64,000 nt of DNA from Macrostomum hystrix (lineage: Eukaryota > Platyhelminthes > Macrostomidae). The stretch spans positions 3,827,001 to 3,891,000 of the forward strand of contig CATNEN010000038.1 in the NCBI GenBank assembly GCA_950097015.1, written 5' to 3'. Position 1 is the first letter of the stretch. The number at the start of each line of letters is the position of its first letter. The position numbers were made by a program, and so were the translations under genes. Positions 12,601 through 23,750 of this stretch are shown one piece after another. The notes beneath the pieces are model-generated. The model searched no databases, had not been told where the DNA came from, and saw only the letters and a program-made list of their open reading frames with translations.

Positions 12601-15600
12601 TCGATGGATGGGATGGGAGCAATCTGCCCAGGGTGCAATAGATTTGCACTTAGTTCGACCTCGATCTGCCCGCCGCCCGCAGACTGACTAGCCGCTAGTT
12701 TGGTTAGTGTGTCTAGAGAGGAAAAACTGAAAAATGTGCGGAAGCTAGCGGCTTTGGGACTGGGGTTGATCGGGATTACTAGATGCGGCCCGGAGGCTGG
12801 GTAAGGGATGGGGAAGATTCATGGGCAAGAGGGATTAGTTTTCGATGAAGTGTGCACTGTCGGTCAGTAAGAACGGTGGGGAGAGCTTTAAACTACATAC
12901 TAGAGACGTACCGAACTTATGTACACTGAGCTATGGCCCAAAATGAGCAGCTGCTGAGGATATTCGGCCACGGCTATGTAAGTGAAATTAGTCTATTCCC
13001 TTATTCAATAATTGTCCACTAACCTAGCTACGCCAGCAAGAATTGTACGATACATTGAGCATGGTGTGAAAACTATGAGAAATCTAAACAGGTATTTTGT
13101 TATTGACAGCATTGCGCCAGTGAACATTTCACCATTCAGCGCGTTATGCGATTACAATATTTAAATTTAGCTTAGCAACTAAATCGGACCTGTGACAACT
13201 CTTTACATTAGTACTGCGCTGCATTTTCACGATTTCAACGACAGGATTTAAATTTAGACATTTGTTGGTACTGAAATATAGCATATTACATTTACGTCAC
13301 GTTTTTACAAAGCAAGGGTTTCTAAGTAAGGTAAACGGCAGGAGTAACTATACTACTAGATACATATCTAAATACCTCGGCATCTAATTGCCCTCGTAGA
13401 TAATAACGTCTATTACTGGCGCTGTAAATTGGTGCACTTTTGCTCACGGGTGCTCACCTTCAAAAGCAGCCCGATTGCAGCGCACCAAATCAATGGACGC
13501 GCACGAAGAATTCAAAGTTGAACCGTTCGAAGATGGCAGACTGGACGCCCCGGAGTCAGACTCATCGTCCGGCAATTCGCAGTTGACGTGGCCATACAGT
13601 TTAAGACTGTCCGCCGGGTAGAAATAGTTGCCCTCGTCTCTGGACTCAGCCCTAGTGCTGGGCAGCTTGATGCGAGAACTGCGTCTAGAATTGTTAGCCG
13701 CGCTCATTCTTTTCAAATCGCAGCAATTGTAGGGATAGCGGTCCTGATAAGCGAATGGATCTGCTGCTCCGGCTGAGTCGGCAGCTGCATCGACTGCTGC
13801 TGCTGCGCCTTCGAAGCTGGTTGAAAATGTCGACGATTGCGACTGCGTCCGCGACTTGCCGCAGAATCTGCCGGTGCTACTTGGACGCGAGCCTTGCGCT
13901 AATTGTGAAAAACTGCGCCGCAAAGCAACACAGTCGGATTGTTCGGACTCTTCCTGTCTCTGCTCGGCCTGTTTAACCTTGGCGGACTTATTTGGCTGCG
14001 CTGCGGCGTGCAAATGAAAATCACTGCGACAGTTATCGCCAGTTGTTGATACGGAGCAGGAGACGCTAGCACTGGTGTTTAATAAGCCTGCGCTCCGCTT
14101 GTAATTGTAGCACGAGGTGGCACCGCTAGTGGGACACTTTTTCCGTACAGACGGCTGGTGAAGTGATATGAACAAAAATGGGTTGGAATTGGAAAGGTGG
14201 CTTTGAAAACTGCGTGCGGGAAAGAGGTTGAGGACTGGTAAGGGACACCCCCGCACCCTGTTCAAAGTCTGAGCGCGGATTCGCCCGGGCCGGTCGATAT
14301 CACACCCGCACCCCGAGAATGTACATATATCTTTCCGGGGTCTGCCGGGGCTTGAGTGTTCACCCTCTTTGTTCTTCTCTCTCTCCCCTCAGCTGATGAT
14401 TTTACCCACCCTCGTATGCTAGCGAAGCTAGTTTAGACCCGGCCCTAACCGAGGCAGAAAGAGCGAGTGAGTCATCTGGGAAATCTCGTACGAGCGTTAC
14501 GAGCGTTGGTTGGGGTCCGATTTCTTCTCTTGCCTACCCTTCCTACATTCTCATAACCCCCTGCATAGATTAAAGTTTAAATCCACTTTATTAATTTTGA
14601 CCTATCAGTGGCTGTTATATAATATGGGTTTTATAGTGTAATTCATCTACAAGTATTGCTTGTACTTATACGCATTTCTTTGCTCTGAAAGTTTCTAGAC
14701 TATTGATCAAAGTACGAGTACAAGATGCATTCCACCACAGAATCTGGGCATTCCACTGCTTCAAATGCATAGCTTCGGCAACATGCTTAGTCGCGACAAA
14801 AGGCCACATTTATTTGAAATTTACGAAATTATTCGTAATTTGCAATCTTCCTCTGCTAATATATCCTGCTGAGAAATAGCAACGTTTATAGGTGTCTTTA
14901 TTGGCACCACCTCTGATCTGATACAATTTCAGTGACTTAAGGGCCGCTGCCCGCTACCTCTTGACTTGTCTTACTTGACTTAGCTGCAGGGTGGTACGAA
15001 CAGTCAGCAGGGAAAGTTACCTCTGGTCCTTCAGTGTAAATGACGAGTATGATAATTTAATAATAATAATAATTGCAGGAGGGCTGTGGGCAATGGCACA
15101 TCATTTTGGTGACACTAGACCCGCATCCAGCTAGCAGGCAACTCTGCCATTTCGCTGACTCCTGGGCGTAATTGCACGACGAGCCCCCAAGCCTTCTCTC
15201 CCCAAATAAAAGTGGCCTCGCCGCGGAATCGAGCTCAGAGACCTTGGTGCAACAGGCAAACGCGTTAGCCGCTCTGCCACCGAGCCCCTGAATTACGAGT
15301 ATGGTCGCTACCTAACTCTGGTCCTTCAGTGTGAACTGTGAACTTGGGGTTGCTACCTCTGGTCCTTCAGTGTGAACTGTGAATTTGGGGTTGCTACCTC
15401 TGGTCCTTTAGGGAATTAGTGTCGCTACCTCTGGTCATTCAGGTAATTAGTGTCACTACCTCTGGTCCTTCAGGTAATTAGAGTCGCTACCTCTGGTCCT
15501 TCAGGGAATTAGTGTCGCTACCTCTGGTCTTTCACGGAATTAGTATCGCTACCTCTGGTCTTTCATGGAATTAGTGTCGCTACCTCTGGTCTTTCAGGGA

Positions 15601-15888
15601 ATTAGTGTCGCGCTACCTCTGGTCCTTCAGGTAATTAGTGTCGCTACCTCTGGTCCTTCAGGTAATTAGTGTCGCTACCTATGGTCGTTCAGCAAGGCTT
15701 ACCGCAGCCACAACAGTGCGCGAACTCATGGACGCATCAAACGGCGAATGCGTCTGTTGCTGCCTGGGATCTGGGCTGCCACTTTGTCGACAGTGTGCAT
15801 GATGAGAATGCTGATGCCTTCTCTGTTTGCTGCCCCCGCCGCCGCTGTCCTGCATCGATCCTTCTTTGGTATTGAGATTTGACTGCAT
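3908..15888 (-). CDS. RASSF: RASSF protein (RA and SARAH domains) with long disordered N-terminus
   Basis: Seven exons join in phase on the minus strand: 15888-15703, 14154-13458, 12027-11783, 6743-6324, 6188-5675, 4800-4631 and 4081-3908, giving about 801 aa from the ATG at 15886-15888. Residues 1-515 are low-complexity: His/Gln and Ser runs, and ten glutamines in exon 4. Exon 5 and 6 carry the Ras-association domain (VRVHVNLIRPIRM, then AYKFALYEH and TFRRLHPTESPLALVLSWLHG). The last exon is a SARAH helix (WSAFSVPELSNFLQILQREE), which in RASSF1-6 binds MST/Hippo kinases. RASSF proteins link Ras-like GTPases to Hippo and apoptosis signalling. No C1 zinc finger is visible, so the layout differs from RASSF1/5 long forms. 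The C-terminal exons are near certain; the three N-terminal exons rest on phase and open frame. Confidence 0.85.
4156..4590. repeat. CTGT microsatellite with CTAC and CTGC variants
   Basis: Tetranucleotide array filling the last intron of RASSF (4082-4630). Variant blocks (ctacctgcctgc) give it a higher-order pattern. On the transcript strand it reads CAGA. The Cys/Leu/Ser/Val open frames across it are not genes. Confidence 0.95.
4913..5095 (-). mobile_element. SINE family A, copy 2 (internally deleted)
   Basis: Starts with the taataataattgcagg tail shared with other copies, then gggctgcgggcaatgg and ggtgacactgg. The middle of the element is missing: the sequence jumps from gtatgtacatctgccct to ctaaccgctctgcaac, the head. 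It lies in the RASSF intron between the RA exons. Confidence 0.75.
5105..5672. repeat. 29 bp minisatellite next to a RASSF splice donor
   Basis: About 19 units of roughly 29 bp, with ctaggatagtagataacctc and ctcactcccaga as landmarks. The array runs to within about 30 bases of the donor of the exon ending at 5675. On the transcript strand each unit reads AGTCTGGGAGTGAGAT, close to the real junction AAGTCTG/GTGAGTT. Confidence 0.92.
6205..6303. repeat. CAGA microsatellite in a 135 bp RASSF intron
   Basis: Perfect and near-perfect CAGA units with two CAGC interruptions fill most of the short intron 6189-6323. The intron is open in the coding frame on the minus strand, so retention would insert a Cys/Leu/Ser/Val run rather than stop translation. 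Confidence 0.9.
7050..7312. repeat. 32 bp purine-rich minisatellite
   Basis: Eight or so units built on agggagggtagaaagagagc plus tagaaagagttc, inside the large RASSF intron 6744-11782. The plus strand is nearly all purine. Confidence 0.92.
7900..8975. repeat. 40-42 bp purine-rich minisatellite in two blocks
   Basis: The first block (to about 8570) repeats agggagggtagagagagtct followed by tagaatggaataatgacttt. The second block replaces the latter half with ttcaggaagggtagaaagac. Both share the agggagggtag core with the array at 7050-7312, so the two arrays probably have a common origin. Confidence 0.92.
9570..10660. repeat. Pyrimidine-rich CTCTCCTGTCTCAT array with higher-order repeats
   Basis: Basic unit of about 13-15 bp (ctgtctcatctctcc). 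Segments of 200-300 bp recur almost unchanged, marked by the rare words tcaatctcctgtcacattta and tttcctgcct, which appear three times. The array lies in the largest RASSF intron. Long Ser/Leu/Pro open frames in all three plus frames come from the low complexity. Confidence 0.93.
11195..11500 (+). mobile_element. SINE family A, copy 3 (plus strand)
   Basis: Best view of the 5' head: ggtggcagagtggttaacgc matches an RNA polymerase III box A, and gagctcgattcc sits where box B belongs, about 40 bases on. The body follows (gaggccacatttattt, cttgtcgtgcaatttac) and the element ends in ccattgcccgcaaccctcc plus an ATT-rich tail. It inserted in the large RASSF intron. Confidence 0.85.
12230..12545. repeat. 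Degenerate GATCCCAAATC array
   Basis: Loosely periodic copies of gatcccaaatc with gaacctgttc or gaagctgtt spacers, 20-60 bp apart. It lies in the RASSF intron 12028-13457, close to its 3' end. It looks like an old, decayed array. Confidence 0.6.
15055..15290 (-). mobile_element. SINE family A, copy 4 (internally deleted)
   Basis: Same order of landmarks as the other copies: taataataataattgcagg tail, gggcaatggcacatca, ggtgacactaga, gtaattgcacgacgagcc, ccgcggaatcgagct and a gccgctctgccacc head. About 100 bases of the central body are missing. It sits in RASSF intron 1. Confidence 0.8.
15300..15692. repeat. 31 bp minisatellite beside the RASSF exon 1 donor
   Basis: About 12 units containing gctacctctggtccttcagg and gaattagtgtc. 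The array stops only about ten bases from the donor at 15702. Read on the transcript strand each unit has CCAGAGGTAGCG, a donor-like word. Confidence 0.92.
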
Positions 15889-17129
15889 GTCGTGGCAGTT
15901 TAAGCCGTCAGCTCGAAATAGATACTTGCTCTGCGCTTGCTTATAGACTTTGTTAGATTAATAAACAATGCATGGAATCGCAAGCGATCCTAAAAACCCT
16001 CTGACACTCTACTGTAGATTAGAGAAAAGATCTATTAGCCCCAGAATACGGTAAGTCGGAAAATTTTTTCGCACTGCAGAATTAAAGGAAGTGATTGCAG
16101 GACTGGCTGAAGCTTATAGCCCCTTTTATACACAGCTTATAGGCACTTTTATACACAATCAATGCGGACCGATACCTTGCGGGGGAGGTTCGACGCAACA
16201 ACTTCCCGACCTACCATCGCGACTTTGCACGGCACTGCTGCTGCTGCTGCTGCTACCGCGAGGTTGCACATTCTAAAACGCAATCCCAAAACGTATGACC
16301 TCGCATCAGCCAATTGCTAAGCAACTCCTGTATTTGGGACCAAGCTGTTTAGCCTTAACTTTCCAATGTAACGCACTGTGCCGATCCAGCTAGTTGAATT
16401 CCTGGCTGTGCAGCATTCGTTGTGATTGGATCCTTGAAGGTCTCGCGTTTGCGTACCTCTTCGAATCGGGTACGGAAATTGTATAATATAGTTATAGTAG
16501 GTTGCAGAGGGTGACGTGGCCTCTTCCATCCGCCCCCCTCCAGGGGAGGATTTTAGCTAGCCCCATTGCCTCCTATTTCCATTGCCATCTACTGCTGCTG
16601 CATTATTAACTTCGCTGCCTTGGATCGCAATTACACAATGGAGGCAACTGTTTAGCAATGGGCGGAAAGTTAGGCCTACCAATGCCGGTACGTGTACGTG
16701 AGCCCACGATCCGTCGCCTGGGCATTCATTTTGACATAAAAATGCACAACAAAAACTACGGAAATGCTAAATCTTCGATACTCCATAGTATAATAAGAAA
16801 AGGATATTCCATGTTCATTTACAAACGCCGGTACGCACTGTGTCTCCATTTAACCTGCCGCCTGTAGTCGCTAAAGGAACTGCGGCAGAGGGCGATTTGT
16901 CGGACTGAAAATGGTCAATAAATTAAGTCTATAGTACCATTTCCTGCAGCGACCCTACCTAACTATTTCATATACAGAGTTGCAAACTCTAGGACATTTC
17001 TAGGAAATGTGCGATTTTTCACAGTCAAATCAGTTGTGTCAGAGCGAGCTAAACAATTAGAAATTAAAAGTGCCAACAAGGTCTAATTCTAATCACAAAA
17101 CTTAGCAGGTGTAACCTTTGACTACTAAA

Positions 17130-17505
17130 TACAATAATAATAATATAATTAATAATTGCAGGAGGGCTGCGGGCAATGGCACATCATTTTGGTGACACTA
17201 GACCCGCAGCCAGCAGCGAGGAGGCAATTCTGCCCATTTCGCTGACTCTCAAGCACACGCACACAGATACTGTATGCAGTCAAACGCTCAGGTATGTACA
17301 TCTGCCCTGACTTTCTCATCGTCAGGCAGTTTACACTTCACTGTGCCTAGGAGATTGGCCCTCAAGAACGTAAATTGCACGACAAGCCCCCAAGCCTTCT
17401 CTCCGCGGCTGCACCCCAAATAAATGTGGCCTTGCCGTGGAATCGAGCTTAGGGACCTTGGTGCGAGAAGCAAACGCGTTAACCGCTCTGCCACCGACCC
17501 CCATA
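17130..17505 (-). mobile_element. SINE family A, copy 5 (near full length)
   Basis: About 375 bp from the aataataataatataatta tail to the head complement gcgttaaccgctctgccacc. It keeps the central part lost from copies 2 and 4: cacacgcacacagatactgt, gtatgtacatctgccctgac and tcgtcaggcagtttacac. It is a good seed for a consensus. Confidence 0.88.
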
Positions 17506-19130
17506 CTATATACAAGTATTTAAATAATGAACATATAATATAATAGTTCTTGCGTGTAAACATGCTAGAGTTTAAAGCATATCGGAGACTTTGAGCAAGG
17601 GCCACTATTAGGATACCAATTACACAGTTCTAACTAATAGTTATTGTTGTAAAACAGCGGTCATTAAATTGTATCTCAGTGGTAGAGCAAATCGAAACTT
17701 AACCATAATAATGCTACTTAATTAGCTTCATGTCCTTGAGCAGAAACTTGATTCCCTGTTGCTTCAGCTCTCCCAGCTGTAAAATTTCTACCAGTATTAG
17801 CTGGGGTACTAATTTAGGCTGGTGTTGCAGCAGCCTCCACTTTTAGATCCCAGCATTAAAGCTCTACGCGCAACCTTTTGAAGCGCTGCGCAGCTGCGGC
17901 TTAGGCTCTGTCTGTCAAGGCCCATCTGGGTATATGTTATCTGTGCATCTACGAGATTGCAAACAAACTCGTTACTGCTAGTATGTTCGATCATACTTGC
18001 AGTCTTACATGTGCATGGTGTTTTAAACTACCTGTAGTAAATACTTTCCTAATTGTATCAATCTTGGTTCACTCAGGCAAATACGATGTTGCTAAAAAGT
18101 TTTTAAATCAAAGAAAATATCGCATCATCGTTTTAGACTTAATTATTACTGTCATTCTAGCGAAGCGCTTCTTCGTGTTGTGCACCTCGAGGACCGGGGC
18201 CGGTGATAGGACGATTTACCTTCGATGGGGATTCGAACTATTTTATAGGTGTGATCGCTCAGTGAACAGATCAGCAGCATTACATTAGATTAGATTTTTG
18301 TAGCATTACACTAGAGTTCTAAATCCAGTCTGAGTAGCTTGGTGGCCTCTTAAAACCCGATTTTCGCCTACAATGGACTTTTCTTCCTGTTGTGATGCCC
18401 AGCAGGCCTGGGAATTGCACTTGCAATGACAATACGGCTGAGTTTTTATCTTGATGAGTTGGCTGTTATATTTCTTGTATGAGAAGGTTTGTTACGAACG
18501 AGCGACAGCATATATAACAGTTATAAAGGCGGACTCTGGGGAAAAGGTAAATCTCTAGTCTATGGCCAAGGGCGCGAGTACTATTAAGACTGAGGCTATA
18601 TAATGTCACTTCCATTCTATTTGGCGCTGACGCCGTTTAGCACCTGATAACAACAACAGCCTGGCTTTCAAACAGACCTTGGGCAGTCTCGTCAGTCGGA
18701 TTACCTGGTTCTAAAGTCTAATTGGCCACGGACAAAAACGCCGGTTGCCATCAGACAGGAGACCCTGTGTATCAATGCGCAACTCCGTCAGCCTTCCCTC
18801 AAGAGACGCTCCAATATATGATATGCTCCTGGTGCACAATGACAGTTTTGGGAGCCCTTGCATATGTGAGAAAGATAAAGACACGCAAACACACAAACAC
18901 ACGTGTTGTGTCTCACACACTGCACTCTCGCATACAGCAGCGCTGATATAAGAGAAACAGAATCATATTTTTAGACTGTGCTCTGCGGCGCTTATATAAC
19001 TCGTTAAAAAGTAAAAATCCAGTTAGGTAATCTCATGCTCTGCAACTTGCCTTGAAAGCGTATTCGTTCTTAAAAGTCTAAGTTTGAATCTAAGTTCTTA
19101 AAAGTCTAAGTCTGCAGCTGCGTTTAACCT

Positions 19131-19585
19131 TGAATTTCTTCACCCGTGTTGACAGAGATAGGGTCTAAGAAACGGTAATCGAACATGCGCGACGGTCGCC
19201 TAATAGGCAACTCCGAACATGTTCTTGGTTCCGAGAACATGTTCTTTTAAATTAATAAGGCTACTTAATGTATGTTAATAAATTGATAACATAAAGAAAA
19301 AACCATGCCTTCCTTGGCATGAGGTCAACAGAGGTAAACCATGTGTGTGTTAAACCATACTAGACATAGTATGGGTTTAACTCTGTCTTGTTTGTTGACC
19401 TCATGCCAAGTGCCAAGGAAGGCATACTAGTTTTTTCTTCATGTTATTAATTCATTAATATACATTAAGTAGCCTTATTAATGTAAAAGAACATGTTCTC
19501 GGAACAAAGAACATGTTCGGAGTTGCCTATGACCATCGCGCATGTTCGATGTAGCCTAAGAGTCGTCAACACGGCTGAATTTCTT
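19131..19585. mobile_element. Non-autonomous foldback DNA transposon with long inverted repeats
   Basis: The element (19141-19575, 435 bp) has terminal inverted repeats of about 200 bp each at roughly 90 percent identity. Left-arm words gaacatgcgcgacggtc, gttccgagaacatgttct and taataaggctacttaatgta recur inverted in the right arm. The ends are ccgtgttgac and gtcaacacgg. A 10 bp direct repeat, tgaatttctt, flanks it at 19131-19140 and 19576-19585, as expected of a target-site duplication. A 9-10 bp duplication with very long inverted repeats fits Mutator-like (MULE) elements. The centre is about 40 bp and non-coding. Confidence 0.85.
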
Positions 19586-20685
19586 ATATAGTATCCAGTA
19601 AAACAAAACTATCTTTAGAGTCACTACAAGAAGTAATCAGTTCTTTAGATAATTGTATGTAGCAAGAACAAAACACACAATAGTTTATCTTAAAGAAAAC
19701 AAGATTCCACAGTAATTCCTGTTTTTACAGTCTTTTAGTTTTTAATATGAAAATCAAAAGTCTTTTTAATAAATGAAATTGAAATCGGTTACTTCTATTA
19801 CACCATCTTATTGACCTGGCGGAGTTTTATGAAAATAATTAATTGATATATAATGGCATATGCTGTCTTGAGCGGAATTTCACATGAAGAACTACGTTTA
19901 GCCGTTATGACGTCTTCAGAAATCACTCAGTCACTAAAAAGTAGAATGAAACTATTGAAACAACTGGGCCTTGGCCTAACTACAGCAAATCTCTAACTCA
20001 ACAATAAACAATAGTTTGTATTATTCTGAAGAGATATTATCGAACCAAGGAATCGTGTACTTTGGTTTGTGAAACATAAAATGTGGCTATGGCTATAAGA
20101 AAACCATTCAATTTATTGCTATTGTGACCATAGTTGAACAGAGAGATTGACAGAATGACTAGGCCTAATTAATAAATTCTAAAACAGTTTTAAATTGTTT
20201 TTTATTAAAGCTTGTCTATTTATATTATTTAAAAATTTATTTTAATAAATTTTCATTACATAGGACCTATTCCAAAAAACTAAACTTTCATTTGTGTCTT
20301 GTAAAACATAATGGTTATTCAATTTTTTTGTTTATTGTCTGAAATTGATTTTCTAGCAGTTTCATTGCTTTAGTTTTTAGTATTAAGCTGGTATTGTTGT
20401 TTCTATAGCAAAGTGCATACAAAACAATGTGAAAATGGTTTAAAATAAGATTTTGGACTATATTGTAAATAAAAATTAGGGTGCGATAAGCTGCAAAAAA
20501 TAGCTAGTCCCTATTTGGAAAAAATGAATTAATCAGTGCAACTGTGCTATGCAGAGCTTAGTATATTTTAATGTTTTAGTAATAATGAATAGTGCTAGTC
20601 TATAAAATGCATTTCTTATCGAAAAATATAAAACACATAAAAAGCTAAAAAAATTATTGCAGAACTTTGAACTCGGCCAGTCAGA

Positions 20686-21901
20686 ATGAGCTACTATTAT
20701 AGGGGAAGCAACAATGCCGCGGCTCCAATTCTGCCAGATGGCGATGAGCAGGAGATTGCCACGCGAACTCTGCAGGTCCAGGCCAAGCGATTCTACCTGG
20801 ATGTTAAGCAGAATCGTCGGGGTAGATTTTTAAAGATTGCTGAAGTTGCTGCCACCGGGCAGAAGAGTCGCATCCTCATGAGCATGAGTGCCACTGCTGA
20901 TTTCAGGTGAGTTCTGAGTGAGTGTGATGCAACACCTTCCCGCTGTGAACAATACTAGCCACACCGCTGACTCACTCCAGGACTAAGCTCAACCTGCTGG
21001 CCAAGCACCTGGCCAATCAGACTGGCGCCTTCGAAGCCAAGTCGGAAACCATGGCTCACGAGAAAAGGCGCTACTACCTGGATTTAAAGGAGAATCGCCG
21101 GGGTCGCTATCTGCGCATCGCCCAGCAGGTGGCGCCATCTGGGGCGCGCAGCCAGGTGGCCGTGCCTGAGCAGGGCGTCTCTGAGCTTGCTGAACGACTT
21201 GCCGAACTCATCGAACAGTGCGGCACCGACGATGCCTCTGGTGAGATCATTACTCATAACTTGCATTGTATCACTTAACTGCGTTGTATCACCTACCTGC
21301 ACCTGTCCCACCCACCTGCACCTGTCCCACCCACCTGCACCTGTCCCACCCACCTGCACCTGTCCCACCCACCTGCATATGTCTCATTGACATCTGATTG
21401 TCTCCATTCCAGTCTCATTGTCTCCATTCCACTCATAGTTCCCATTCCAGTCTCATTGTCTCCATTCCACTCATAGTTCCCATTCCAGTCTCATTGTCTC
21501 CATTCCACTCATAGTTCCCATTCCAGTCTCATTGTCTCCACCTATCAATTAACAAACTAGATGGCGCAGCCAAGCTGCCGGAGGCTAAGGCCCTACGCGC
21601 CGAGAACAAGATGCTCTACTTTGACGTTGGCTACAACAGGCGCGGCACATTTCTTCGCCTGTCCGAGGTGCGCCAAAATTTTCGCAGCGCTGTCACAGTG
21701 CCTGAAAAGTCGTGGCTGGATTTGCGCAACATCCTAACCGAGTACATCGATCAGCAGGCCGGCGGCGGCAGTGGTGGAACAACCACGGTAGACGCAGTCG
21801 CTTTGGCCGACGCCGAGGACGAAGATCAGCCAGTTGATTGTCAGGGCGTCAACGAAGAGGGCTCCAGCGATGCCAGTTCCGATGGCACAAACGATGATTG
21901 A
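20686..21901 (+). CDS. PURA: Pur-alpha, single-stranded DNA/RNA-binding protein
   Basis: Three exons in phase: 20686-20906, 20981-21240 and 21561-21901, 273 aa. Each exon carries one PUR repeat with its signature: [20 protein letters not shown] near residue 35, [17 protein letters not shown] near 105 and [19 protein letters not shown] near 180. The three-repeat layout is that of Pur-alpha/beta, which bind purine-rich single strands and RNA and act in transcription and RNA transport. Repeats I and II form one domain and repeat III makes the dimer. The C-terminus is a glycine and acid-rich tail. The start ATG lies in an A-rich leader and gives the usual short N-terminal extension. Length is close to invertebrate Pur-alpha. 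Which paralogue is uncertain. Confidence 0.95.
21290..21545. repeat. Two short tandem arrays in Pur-alpha intron 2
   Basis: Four copies of a 19 bp unit (cacctgcacctgtcccacc) are followed by about four copies of a 38 bp unit containing attccagtctcattgtctcc and cactcatagttccc. Confidence 0.9.
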
Positions 21902-22070
21902 AGGGATTCTGACTATTTGGTGTTTAATGACAATGGTTTTTAAGTTTAACCATGTTTATTACATTGTTCTCTGTTCCTTGGACCGTATCTGATAGCCTTG
22001 TGATTGTAATAGGGTCATTGAAAGGACACTGTCTATGGTTGTAATGGGGCTATTGAAAATGACGAATACG

Positions 22071-22076
22071 AATAAA
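22071..22076 (+). promoter_or_regulatory. Polyadenylation signal of Pur-alpha
   Basis: AATAAA 170 bases after the stop codon, at a spacing normal for a short 3' UTR. Motif only. Confidence 0.5.
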
Positions 22077-23374
22077 TCAACTGATTGTATGCTAGTATTA
22101 TTATAGTAGCATTTTTGTTTTTTAGTTCTTTTTATTTATTCTGTGCACATACCTCTCAGAGCAATATACGGCTGAGCAATATAATGGGTGCATTTTAAGT
22201 AAATTTTTAGTTCTCATAAAGTTCAGTACGACTTTTCGCTTTTTTCAATTATTTAACATATTAAGAAGTCTGTAAGTCATTGTTTTGCCGGAATAATTCC
22301 ACGTGATGTAACTATTTGTACTTTCACGCTTCAACTTTTATCGCAATATTCGATAAGCTAATATCTGGTCCTGTAAAACACACTACTGAGAGTACTTCAC
22401 ATGAGTCACGTCACATATTAAGGTTTTTACGAACATGACAATACAAAGTATTGACCTTCTTAACGTTAACTTTTTCATGCTTGTATTTAAAGATGAAGTT
22501 TGTTTCGTATTTACATTATCTAACGACCAATAAATGGTCGTTAACGACCATTATAAAAGCTATTTTTTTTTTAAGTTTTATGACATAAAAGCATTTGTTT
22601 TTTCCTATTGATTTATATCAATCATATCGATTGCTTCTCTCACATATTGCAGATTGAATCATTCATTTGTATAATCATCTTATAAAATTAAAGCACACTT
22701 GAACAAATTTAGTTGCGAACGACTGAGACATCTCTAAGCTATAAAAATATAAGCACGTTATAGACATAAACTGGATACGCTTTTGAAGCTTTTGAGTGTT
22801 CCGACATGCTCTTGTTTCACTAACTATTAAAACTGCGGATTTCTTTTGGTCTTGTTTATTCTAAATAGAATTGTTGAAGACTTGAAGTGCGTATGCAAAA
22901 TATCAAATGCTCATTAATTATGGATTGGTTCCTTAGACAGACAGATAGGTGAAAATTAGACGTCATTTATATTCATAATCACAGCATGTTAATGCCGATT
23001 TCTTCTTTAATAGCACTTTAAATATGACGGTTCATTGTTTCATATAATAGTTATAAATAGCTACGTGTATGAAAATAAAGGACCATTACTGCTAGTAGTC
23101 CTTGATGACAATATTAGCAATATGACAGTCATGATACAACACAGCTGACGAAACAAAAATTTTAGTTCTATATGCTATCAGGTCCGAAATAAATCTTACG
23201 GCAATCCGAAACCGCTCTAAAAATGGAATTAAGCAAAGGCAAAAATATATGCAACATGCTAAAATGTGAAAAAAACTGCACTGGTGTGCAATTCAACAGA
23301 GGATGATTCACTTCATAGCAAAATAACTAAACGATGTACATGCAACAGCTTGAAAATATCTGACAAAAAGCCAA

Positions 23375-23750
23375 ATTGATGACTGGGCTGAGTCCCTCCA
23401 CAGCAGGGACAGGTGGGCGGGCACCCAGAACTGTCTGCAATCGCGTGCCGCAGTTCCACGCCCGTCAAGCAGCCTTAGTTACATCCTTCTGAGCCAACAC
23501 CAGAAGAATATCCGCGCTCTCGCCATTACCCCCACAGGCCACGGCCTCCTCGCCATGCAGACACTGCTGCTTAATCCGGGGCGACGTTGAGAGCTAACTC
23601 CTACCCCTTTTACGAGTACGACGACGAAGATCCTGAGTACTTTGTCACTGCCCTTTCTTTAAAAGAGACTGGCTACGCTACCTGTGGCCCAACCCGTCTA
23701 TGGACGGGTTGGACGGGTTCTAGCTTGCGAGCAGAAAGTTAAACAACAAA
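23375..23750 (+). pseudogene. Possible decayed coding relic
   Basis: A GC-richer patch in AT-rich sequence. One frame is open for about 70 codons (with TPTGHGLLAMQTLLLNPGRR before a stop near 23590) and another continues for about 50 codons (FYEYDDEDPEYFV). The change of frame and both stops suggest a broken gene or transposon piece. I do not recognise the family, and it could be chance. Confidence 0.25.

Larger units (their letters stand above)
15889..20685. other. Intergenic spacer between divergent RASSF and Pur-alpha
   Basis: This 4.8 kb spacer should contain both promoters, but I see no confident core promoter. It holds a SINE (17130-17505), a short CTG run near 16230, a possible minus-strand box-B-like word near 18230 and a foldback element at 19141-19575. 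Bases 19590-20680 are strongly AT-rich. I find no supported gene. Confidence 0.55.

Noticed and set aside
17983-18288. 101-codon frame in the RASSF/Pur-alpha spacer
   Set aside because: Composition is like the AT-rich flank, with no domain, no splice partner and no codon bias resembling the real exons here.
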